A stretch of 18,862 bases of DNA from SFTH01 sp051878085 (GTDB lineage Bacteria; Bacillota; Clostridia; Christensenellales; Aristaeellaceae). The translations under genes were made by a program, and so were the position numbers. The stretch lies in contig JBJEJN010000039.1 in the NCBI GenBank assembly GCA_051878085.1, positions 1 to 18,862 of the forward strand, written 5' to 3'. Below the pieces are notes generated by a model. It saw only the letters and a list, made by a program, of their open reading frames with translations. It searched no databases and was not told the DNA's origin. This document shows, one piece after another, positions 13,328-18,862 of this stretch (position 1 is its first letter; each line of letters begins with the position of its first letter).

Positions 13328-14206
13328 ATGCGCCGCCGAATCGCCAACAAGATCAACCTGCAGAAAATCACAGGCTTCGCCATCGCCGTCAACGCGGTGC
13401 AGATCGTCTGCGCCCTCGCCATACTGCTCTACGCCATCTTCAATCAGAATTTCACCATCCCGGAGAGCGCCGAGATCGCGCTGGTGGCCTTCGCTGCGGC
13501 GCTGGTAATCTGGGGCGCGGTCGTGGACATCCGCGACGCGATCGTCACCCGCAAGGTGGAGGATCAGCGCCGGATGCTGGAGGAGGCCTATCGCCAGCTG
13601 GAGGATCTGAACCGCACGCTGCGTGCCCAGCGCCACGACTTCAAGAACCACCTCCAAGTGGTCTACAGCCTCACCGAGATGGCCGCCTATGACGACGTGC
13701 AGGAGTACGTGCAGCGCATCTATGAGGACGTGCAGTCCGTGGGCAACCACATCCGAACCTCCGTTCCGGCGGTGAACGCATTGATCTCCGCCAAGGCAGC
13801 CGACTGCGCCGAGCGCGGCATCGCCTTCCACAGCGACATCCAGTCCCAGTGGGAGCAGGTACAGATTCCCGGCTGGGAAATGTGCCGCATTCTGGGCAAC
13901 CTGGTGGACAACGCCATGGACGCCGTGCTCGAAAGGAAGGATCGGGAGCCCTGGGTTCGGGTGTACATCGGCGAGGACATCCGCTGCTGGAAGCTGGAGG
14001 TGTCGAACAACGGCCCTGAGATTCCCGCGTCCCGGCGGCGCGAAATCTTCCAGCCCGGCTTCACCACGAAATCCGCCGGGCACGGAAACGGCCTGAGCAT
14101 CGTGTCGGATCTACTGGAGAAGTACAGCGGCGAACTGCGCCTGACCAGCGACGCGGAGATCACGCGCTTCTCCTGCACTTTTCCCAAGTGCGCGGCCAAG
14201 CCCTGA
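13328..14206 (+). CDS. Sensor histidine kinase, Spo0B/DcuS-type, orphan
   Basis: This encodes 292 residues from ATG 13328 after AGGAGG. Two membrane helices at about 15-37 and 47-66 enclose a very short outside loop, so it has no extracytoplasmic sensor domain. A coiled coil (about 75-98) leads to the phosphoacceptor helix RAQRHDFKNHLQ with H103, of the Spo0B-alpha type. The ATPase domain has N-box GNLVDNAMDAV (190-200), G1-like SNNGPEIP, FQPGFTTK and G2 GHGNGLSIV (251-259). Such kinases usually pair with a CitB- or LytTR-type response regulator, but none adjoins it here. Neighbouring genes do not reveal the signal. Confidence 0.92.
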   Translation: MRRRIANKINLQKITGFAIAVNAVQIVCALAILLYAIFNQNFTIPESAEIALVAFAAALVIWGAVVDIRDAIVTRKVEDQRRMLEEAYRQLEDLNRTLRAQRHDFKNHLQVVYSLTEMAAYDDVQEYVQRIYEDVQSVGNHIRTSVPAVNALISAKAADCAERGIAFHSDIQSQWEQVQIPGWEMCRILGNLVDNAMDAVLERKDREPWVRVYIGEDIRCWKLEVSNNGPEIPASRRREIFQPGFTTKSAGHGNGLSIVSDLLEKYSGELRLTSDAEITRFSCTFPKCAAKP

Positions 14207-14234
14207 ACGCGCCGTTGCATCCAAATACGCATAT

Positions 14235-14286
14235 GCAGAGAATCGGGGAGCCGGCGCTGTGCCCGTCTCCCCGATTCTCTGCTTTT
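14235..14286. terminator. Bidirectional terminator between the kinase and the CbiC-like gene
   Basis: A perfect 16-bp stem (14235-14250 with 14267-14282) is followed on the plus strand by TTTTCC. The two genes converge here, and the hairpin can serve both, although the T-run is better on the plus side. Confidence 0.9.
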
Positions 14287-14287
14287 C

Positions 14288-14905
14288 CTATTTTGCTTTT
14301 CCGTTGGATTTGGCGATTTCCCGCAGGATCGCATTGACAATCGCGATCGTCACCGGGATGCCGCCCTTCTTGCCGCGCACGACGATGGACGTCAGATCGC
14401 TGTCCATCAGCCGCTCCTTGAGCTGCACGACGCTCGCGAAGCCCGTGGAGGCCGCCAGCACGCACACATCGCTCATCGGCTCGTGCTGTCTGCGCCGGAT
14501 CATCCGATTGATGGCCGCGGGCGCGCTGCCCACCACCATCAGCTTGGGCCCGTTGATCGCAAGTCCATAGTCCACGGCGATTTCGGCGCGGGTGATGCGC
14601 CGCTGCTCCGCCAGAGAAATCACCTGCGGTTCATCGATAAAGCAGGCGATCTTTGCACCCTTGTTCCCCATCAGATTGACATCAATTCCGTTGGCGACGA
14701 GGGTCGTATCGGTGATAATGGTGCCGCCCATCTCGATCAGACGCTTGATGTGCGTCAGTGCCGTTGGGCTGAAATAAATGCTTTGGGCCAGCGTAGCGTC
14801 ATTGGTCTCGCGCTCTATATCCGCAAATATGGAGGAAAGCTCCTGCGTCATATAGGGCATCCCGACGTTATGACGGCTTCCATCGCCCGGTGTTCTACGA
14901 ATCAA
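14288..14905 (-). CDS. Precorrin-8X methylmutase (CbiC/CobH)-like protein, lone copy
   Basis: This encodes about 205 residues from TTG 14905, chosen because GGAG lies nine bases upstream. An upstream TTG at 14947 lacks such a site. The fold segments match CbiC: YFSPTAL, GGTIITDTTLVANGID, LMVVGSAPAAINRMI and TGFASVVQLKERLMDSDLTSIVVRGKKGGIPV. In CbiC/CobH this enzyme moves a methyl group from C-11 to C-12 of the corrin ring, using a histidine (H43 in CobH). Aligned backward from the FSP motif, that position is arginine (R32 with this start). No other cobalamin gene is present nearby. It may be an inactive or re-purposed relative. Confidence 0.8.
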   Translation of the reverse strand: MIRRTPGDGSRHNVGMPYMTQELSSIFADIERETNDATLAQSIYFSPTALTHIKRLIEMGGTIITDTTLVANGIDVNLMGNKGAKIACFIDEPQVISLAEQRRITRAEIAVDYGLAINGPKLMVVGSAPAAINRMIRRRQHEPMSDVCVLAASTGFASVVQLKERLMDSDLTSIVVRGKKGGIPVTIAIVNAILREIAKSNGKAK

Positions 14906-14981
14906 TCGTTTACACTCCTCATAACCTGTTTTGCAATCGTTTTTCAAATTTAATTAAGTGAATGAATCCCTATGTAGTATC

Positions 14982-15010
14982 ATATTAAACAATTCTTGCC
15001 AAAAAGTCAA
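14982..15010 (-). promoter_or_regulatory. Promoter of the CbiC-like gene
   Basis: On the minus strand TTGACT (15010-15005), a 17-base spacer and TAATAT (14987-14982). I saw no cobalamin riboswitch in the short leader. Confidence 0.75.
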
Positions 15011-15199
15011 GATACAAAGCCACAGAATCCAATATTTAACCTTATTCTAATTTGAAGCTCCGATAATTTCAATACAAGGACGCAAATTACGTCAGATTCT
15101 CGTTAATAAATCCCGTTAATTTATAAATGCATGAACGAATTCGATATACAGGCGCATTGTGACGGATCTCCAGAGGCCGCACTGTCCATGAAAGAAACG
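15011..15199. other. AT-rich intergenic stretch with no recognised gene
   Basis: Between the CbiC-like promoter and the purR terminator about 190 bases are clearly AT-richer than the surroundings. Short open frames here lack ribosome sites. I see nothing I can name. Confidence 0.4.
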
Positions 15200-15227
15200 G
15201 ACGTTGAAGGTGTCTGCCTTCAACGTC
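15200..15227 (-). terminator. Terminator-like hairpin downstream of purR
   Basis: GACGTTGAAGG and CCTTCAACGTC form a perfect 11-bp stem with a 6-base loop. On the minus strand it is followed by CGTTTCTTTC, a moderate T-run. It lies about 30 bases after the purR stop. Confidence 0.7.
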
Positions 15228-15258
15228 GCGCATCCTCTCAGGTTCCCCCGATTGGAGA

Positions 15259-16080
15259 TTATTGATATTGCTGTGCGGGCCGCACGATGGCACAGCCGGT
15301 TTCCCTGTCGAAGCCCTCCAGAATCAGCAGCGAATTTGCACCCTTCACACGCTTCTCCTGGGGCGTTGCGGTGGCGATCATCACGCACACGCCGACGACC
15401 TCCGCCTGGAACTCGCGCATCATGTCCACCATGCCCTGAAGGGTTCCGCCGCCCTTCATGAAGTCGTCCACGATCAGCGCCTTTTGGCCGGGATTGACCG
15501 CGCGGCGCGCCAGCGCCATGGTCTCGATGCGCTCGTTTCCGCCGCCTGCGATGTAGTTGATCTTCACGGCGGAGCCCTCGTAGGCGCGGCTGTCGCGGCG
15601 GGCGATCACCAGCGGCACGTCCAGCATCCGCGCTGTCATCAGCGCGATCGGAATGCCCTTGGTCTCCATGGTGAGCACGAAGTCCGGGGCCTTGTCGTAG
15701 TACTGCATGGCGAGGATTTCCCCCAGCGACTGGGCCGTAACGGACTCCGCGGTCACATCGGAGGTGTACAGGAAGCCGCCGGGCAGCATTCTGCCAGGCT
15801 CCTGGAGCCGCTTCGCCAGCGCGCCGAGCACGCGGCGGCAGCGATCCATGCTGGGCATGGCGCGATAGCGCACGCCGCCCGCAGCACCGGCGACGGTCTC
15901 GATCAGGCCCAGGTCAAACTGACGGAAGGAGGCGCTGACCAGATCGATGTCCTCGCTGATGGTGGACTTCGCAGCGCCGAACATCTCGCAGAATTCGCCC
16001 AGCGTGTGAATGCGGTTGGGCGTATCCGTCAAAATGCGCGTCATCGCTCCGAGGCGTTCGTTGCGCTTAATCTTATCCAT
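15259..16080 (-). CDS. purR: Pur operon repressor PurR
   Basis: This encodes 273 residues from ATG 16080, with GAGAGGGA upstream. The N-terminal winged helix has LGEFCEMFGAAKSTISEDIDLV and the ETVAGAAGGVRY segment found in Bacillus PurR (whose counterpart is TVPGAAGGVKY). The C-terminal phosphoribosyltransferase-like domain carries the PRPP loop ALIVDDFMKGGGT (about 201-213). In Bacillus PurR represses purine genes and PRPP relieves repression. A frame upstream of ATG 16080 exists but contains a PurBox-like site, so it is leader. It is transcribed divergently from murC, and its own promoter has two candidate PurR sites. Confidence 0.95.
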   Translation of the reverse strand: MDKIKRNERLGAMTRILTDTPNRIHTLGEFCEMFGAAKSTISEDIDLVSASFRQFDLGLIETVAGAAGGVRYRAMPSMDRCRRVLGALAKRLQEPGRMLPGGFLYTSDVTAESVTAQSLGEILAMQYYDKAPDFVLTMETKGIPIALMTARMLDVPLVIARRDSRAYEGSAVKINYIAGGGNERIETMALARRAVNPGQKALIVDDFMKGGGTLQGMVDMMREFQAEVVGVCVMIATATPQEKRVKGANSLLILEGFDRETGCAIVRPAQQYQ

Positions 16081-16093
16081 GCGTCCCTCTCCC

Positions 16094-16138
16094 ATTTCCG
16101 AATAATTCTCTATTTTCAAATGATTATAATTCGGAAAT
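16094..16138. promoter_or_regulatory. Pair of inverted PurBox-like sites at the purR promoter
   Basis: ATTTCCGAATAAT (16094-16106, plus strand) and its near-exact inverse ATAATTCGGAAAT (16126-16138) fit the Bacillus PurBox AWWWCCGAACWWT except at the C. They are 19 bases apart by my definition. The second overlaps a TATAAT on the minus strand (16128-16123), which is the likely purR -10. The -35 is poor. Confidence 0.65.
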
Positions 16139-16221
16139 GTTAGCTTTCTGCGTTATTCCGTGTGAAATCCGCGCGCATACGAATTTTTAACGTGAAAAGA
16201 GGCGCAATTCCGCCGCTGGAC

Positions 16222-16250
16222 TTGAAGTCGGTGGAGAATTCCGATATAAT
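16222..16250 (+). promoter_or_regulatory. Promoter of murC
   Basis: TTGAAG (16222-16227), a 17-base spacer and a perfect TATAAT (16245-16250). Transcription would start near 16257, about 70 bases before the start codon. Confidence 0.75.
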
Positions 16251-16327
16251 AGATGCTGATGGAGTATGTTTGGGCGCTTATATGCGCCGCATGCGCCGAT
16301 ACCACATATTTCGGAGATGTTAGCAGC

Positions 16328-17722
16328 ATGGTTGAAAATATTCACAGCTTCCAGGGGCGGCGCGTCCATTTCATCGGCGTCGGCGGCAGCTCGATGTCCG
16401 GTCTGGCGGGCCTGCTCCAGCAGGAGGGTTACATCGTCAGCGGCTCGGACAAGACCCGCTCCCACAAGACCGACCACCTCGCGGAGCAGGGCATCGAGAT
16501 TCACATCGGCCACGACGCGCAGAACGTGCACGGCGCGGACGCGATCGTCTACTCCGCCGCGATCTCCCCCGAAAATGTCGAACGTTCGGAAGCTGCGCGC
16601 CTGGGCATCCCCCAGATTGAGCGCTGCGACCTGATCGGCCAGCTGATGGCGGGCAACCGCTTCGCCGTCGGCGTCAGCGGCACCCACGGCAAGACCACCA
16701 CCACCTCCATGCTGGCCCAGTGCTTCCTCTCCGCTGGGGCCGATCCCACGATTCACATCGGCGGCGAGCTGGATTTCATCGGCGGCAGCACCCGACAGGG
16801 CGACGGCAACGACTTCCTCTGTGAGGCCTGCGAGTTCCGGGAGAGCTTTCTGCACTTCCAGCCCACGGTGGCCGTGATCACCAACATCGACGAGGATCAC
16901 CTGGACTACTACCGGGACATCGACCACATCGAGTCCGCCTTCCGCAGGTTTGCGGATCTGCTGCCGGAGGACGGCTGGTGCGTGGCCTGGGGCGACGATC
17001 CCCGCGCGCGCCGGGTGTGCCTTCAGAGCCGCTGCAACCACCTGACCTACGGCGTCGGCGCGGACAATGACTTGGTGGCAGCGAACCTCGTCTACGATGC
17101 GCTTGGCCGCGCGAGCTTCGACGCGGTGCTCCACGGCGAGAACCTCGGCCACTTCCACGTGGGCGTTGCCAGCGAGGCCAACATGCTGGACGCGCTGGCG
17201 GTGATCGGCGTGTGCCACATCCGGGGTCTGAATCTTACGAAGGTCGCCGAGGCGCTCTCCGGCTTCATCGGCGCGCACCGCCGCTTTGAGTGCACCAGTG
17301 TGACCGACGGCGTGAAGTGCTACACCGACTACGGCCACAACCCCGCCGAGATCAAGAACGCGCTGAAGATCGCCAAGCTGCAGCCCCACGGCGAGCTCTG
17401 GTCGGTCTTCCAGCCCCACACCTACTCCCGCACCCGCACGCTGTTTACGCAGTTCCTGGAGACCTTCGATCTGGCGGATCACGTGCTGGTGACGGACATC
17501 TGCGCCGCCCGCGAGACCGACCCCGGCGATATTCACGCCCGCATGTTCATCGAGCCGCTGCGCGCGCGGGGCCTGGACGCGGTGCTCACGCCCAGCTTCG
17601 ACGACGCGGAGGCCTATCTGCGCGCCCATTGGCACGAGGGCGACCTGATGATCAGCCACGGCTGCGGCGACATCGACCTGCTGAATGAGCAGATTGCCGC
17701 CCACGGCGACACCCAGCGATGA
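16328..17722 (+). CDS. murC: UDP-N-acetylmuramate--L-alanine ligase
   Basis: This encodes 464 residues from ATG 16328 (GGAG 11 bases upstream), a normal MurC length. It has the N-terminal UDP-binding loop VHFIGVGGSSMSGLAGLL (about 13-30) and the ATP loop GVSGTHGKTTTTSML (115-129). The central Mur ligase motif is NIDEDHLDYY, and the C-terminal segment is AHRRFE followed by DYGHNPAEI (commonly DYGHHPTEI in MurC). It adds L-alanine to UDP-N-acetylmuramate in the cytoplasm, the first peptide step of cell wall synthesis. The frame can be read further upstream, but no ribosome site supports that. The next gene overlaps or follows closely. Confidence 0.95.
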   Translation: MVENIHSFQGRRVHFIGVGGSSMSGLAGLLQQEGYIVSGSDKTRSHKTDHLAEQGIEIHIGHDAQNVHGADAIVYSAAISPENVERSEAARLGIPQIERCDLIGQLMAGNRFAVGVSGTHGKTTTTSMLAQCFLSAGADPTIHIGGELDFIGGSTRQGDGNDFLCEACEFRESFLHFQPTVAVITNIDEDHLDYYRDIDHIESAFRRFADLLPEDGWCVAWGDDPRARRVCLQSRCNHLTYGVGADNDLVAANLVYDALGRASFDAVLHGENLGHFHVGVASEANMLDALAVIGVCHIRGLNLTKVAEALSGFIGAHRRFECTSVTDGVKCYTDYGHNPAEIKNALKIAKLQPHGELWSVFQPHTYSRTRTLFTQFLETFDLADHVLVTDICAARETDPGDIHARMFIEPLRARGLDAVLTPSFDDAEAYLRAHWHEGDLMISHGCGDIDLLNEQIAAHGDTQR

Positions 17723-17739
17723 TACCGGAGGGATATAAT

Positions 17740-18612
17740 TTGAAGAGATTTCTGTGCCTGCTGCTGTGCGCTGCGCTGATTTGCACGCTCTGCGCCTGCG
17801 GCAAGAGCGACCAGCCGGATGCGGCCGCGACGCAGGACGCGAACTTTGCGCCCGAGACCACGGCGGTGGCCGGAAGCGGCCTTGCGCAGGCCGTCGCGTC
17901 TGTCGAGGATGGCGGCGACAAGCAGACCGTGCCCGACGAAGCGCAGGATGCGCAGCCCGCCATTCAGGACGAGCCCGTCGCCCAGGACGTTGCCATTGAC
18001 ACGCCCGTCAGCGACGCTGCGCCCGACGGCGCTGAACAGCCGACGGATACGCCGGAGCCGACCTCCGAGCCTGCTGGCGCGCAGCCCTTTGCCACGCCCA
18101 CGCCCCAGCCCAACACCGCCATCAGCGGCTACGCCGAGGTGGTCGGCACAGGCCTGGGCTTCCGCTTCAGCCACCCGCAGGGCTGGCAGAACATTCCGGG
18201 AAAGTCCACGGTTTGCTTCGTGCAGCCGATGGAAAACGGAACGGTCTACCCCGCCCGCGTGACGGTGACCATGAAGAAGCTCTCCCACTCGGGCAGTGAA
18301 ACCCGCCTGCAGGAGCAGATGGTCTCCTTCGTGGAGGTGCTTCAGGAGCAGTACGACAAGAAGACCTTTGAGGTGGACACCAATCTGGATACTGAGACCG
18401 GCTTCATGGGCGGCAAGCGCTCCTACGCCACCACCTACCTCGCCTACGACGGCGATCAGGAGATCAAGGGCTACATCGCCATGACCTACTTCGACAAGTA
18501 CGTGTTCTGCTTCCACTTCCAGTGCGCCTACGAGGATTACGCCGCCTTTGAGCCGGCCATCCGCCACATGCGCGATTCGGTAAAGCCCGACGAGGACAGC
18601 CTCAAATCATGA
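17740..18612 (+). CDS. Secreted lipoprotein with low-complexity linker, function unknown
   Basis: This encodes 290 residues from TTG 17740, chosen because GGAGG lies seven bases upstream and the product then starts MKRFLCLLLCAALICTLCAC, a clean lipoprotein signal with lipobox LCAC (C20). An in-frame ATG at 17719 overlaps the murC stop codon (ATGA) and would add seven residues ahead of the signal peptide. After C20 comes a linker of about 100 residues rich in Asp, Ala, Pro, Thr and Glu. A C-terminal domain follows from about residue 125 (GTGLGFRFSHPQGWQNIPG onward). I recognise no family by name. It is likely cotranscribed with murC and anchored on the outer face of the membrane. Confidence 0.85.
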   Translation: MKRFLCLLLCAALICTLCACGKSDQPDAAATQDANFAPETTAVAGSGLAQAVASVEDGGDKQTVPDEAQDAQPAIQDEPVAQDVAIDTPVSDAAPDGAEQPTDTPEPTSEPAGAQPFATPTPQPNTAISGYAEVVGTGLGFRFSHPQGWQNIPGKSTVCFVQPMENGTVYPARVTVTMKKLSHSGSETRLQEQMVSFVEVLQEQYDKKTFEVDTNLDTETGFMGGKRSYATTYLAYDGDQEIKGYIAMTYFDKYVFCFHFQCAYEDYAAFEPAIRHMRDSVKPDEDSLKS

Positions 18613-18623
18613 TATTGTCATCG

Positions 18624-18657
18624 CAGCATCCCAAAATCGATTCGGGGTGCTGTTTTT
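18624..18657 (+). terminator. Terminator of the murC-lipoprotein unit
   Basis: CAGCATCCC and GGGGTGCTG pair over 9 bp (one G-U) with an 11-base loop and are followed by TTTTT. It starts 12 bases after the lipoprotein stop codon. Confidence 0.9.
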
Positions 18658-18670
18658 ATGCAAAGAACAA

Positions 18671-18690
18671 GAGCCACCCGAGGGTGACTC
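18671..18690 (-). terminator. Possible minus-strand terminator
   Basis: In minus-strand RNA GAGUCACCC-UC-GGGUGGCUC can pair over up to 9 bp and is followed by TTGTTCTTTG. The loop is very tight, so the innermost pair probably opens. Confidence 0.45.
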
Positions 18691-18729
18691 CCGTTCAGAC
18701 CACTGACAAAGCCTGCAAACTCAAAAATG

Positions 18730-18762
18730 CCAACCGAACCAAGAAAAGCGGTTGGTATTTTT
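18730..18762. terminator. Bidirectional terminator near the right edge
   Basis: CCAACCG and CGGTTGG form a 7-bp stem around a 12-base loop, flanked by TATTTTTG on the plus side and, read on the minus strand, CATTTTTG. It probably ends a minus-strand transcript entering from the right. Confidence 0.75.
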
Positions 18763-18780
18763 GTTTACTGCGTCAGCTTC

Positions 18781-18831
18781 GGCTGCAAATTGCGGTCACT
18801 TACGTCTGTGTAAGCTCCCTTATTTGCAGCC
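18781..18831. repeat. Compound inverted repeat at the right edge
   Basis: GGCTGCAAAT (18781-18790) and ATTTGCAGCC (18822-18831) are perfect inverse repeats. Between them CTTAC-GTCTGT-GTAAG forms a second hairpin, giving a two-part stem-loop. On the minus strand the frame over it is open from the edge to a TAA near 18770, just before the terminator. It could be a structured RNA or the 3' end of an unseen gene. Confidence 0.55.
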
Positions 18832-18862
18832 TTGTTTCCTTGTCTTGAACGCACCGAAACCG

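Noticed and set aside
12737..14083. 448-codon minus-strand open frame opposite mscL and the kinase
   Set aside because: Spans two recognised genes and the mscL terminator. No start signal, low-complexity composition.
15087..15293. Short minus-strand frames downstream of purR
   Set aside because: No ribosome site, overlap the purR end and its terminator hairpin.
16187..17704. 505-codon minus-strand frame opposite murC
   Set aside because: Complement of a clear MurC, Val/Ala/His-rich with no motif.
18609..18848. 79-codon plus-strand frame at the right edge
   Set aside because: Runs through three hairpins including a strong terminator and has no ribosome site.

Overview
This window comes from a fairly GC-rich (estimated, not counted, at high 50s to 60 percent), spore-forming, Gram-positive (Firmicutes, Clostridia-like) chromosome. 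The evidence is sigma-A promoters with TTGACA/TATAAT boxes and 17-base spacers, strong AGGAGG ribosome binding sites, frequent TTG starts, an infC-rpmI-rplT operon, a Bacillus-type PurR, a paired small coat-protein operon with a sigma-G-like promoter, lipoboxes, and an MscL with a C-terminal zinc ribbon. I cannot name the genus. No tRNA, rRNA, insertion sequence or CRISPR array was seen.

Layout. 1-2200 (minus): a 3'-truncated S41 carboxyl-terminal processing protease (ctpA), preceded by a strong terminator and a CdaR/PucR-type regulator. 2300-3620 (minus): infC-rpmI-rplT, with a sigma-A promoter, a roughly 140-nt leader containing an attenuator, and an AUU start for infC. 3640-6800 (minus): a zinc/manganese uptake operon in the order binding lipoprotein, Fur-family regulator, ATPase, permease, under a consensus promoter with palindromes covering the start site. 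6850-11770 (minus): a galactose-type sugar ABC operon mglB-mglA-mglC plus a small membrane protein. MglC has an unusual N-terminal extension with a three-repeat domain exposed outside the membrane, and MglB lacks a lipobox.

11850-14290 (plus): repeated CAGACTTCGGT motifs and a sigma-G-like promoter precede two small coat-type proteins. They are followed by mscL and an orphan Spo0B/DcuS-type histidine kinase that ends in a 16-bp terminator hairpin. 14288-15010 (minus): a lone CbiC/CobH-like protein in which the catalytic histidine position appears to be arginine. 15200-16150 (minus): purR with two inverted PurBox-like sites at its own promoter. 16220-18660 (plus): murC and a TTG-started lipoprotein. 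The right edge has several hairpins and a complex inverted repeat that may be a structured RNA or the end of a minus-strand gene.

Most of the window is core-genome material. The parts that look least ordinary are the MglC extension with its operon partners, the CbiC-like orphan, the coat-gene control region and the right-edge element.
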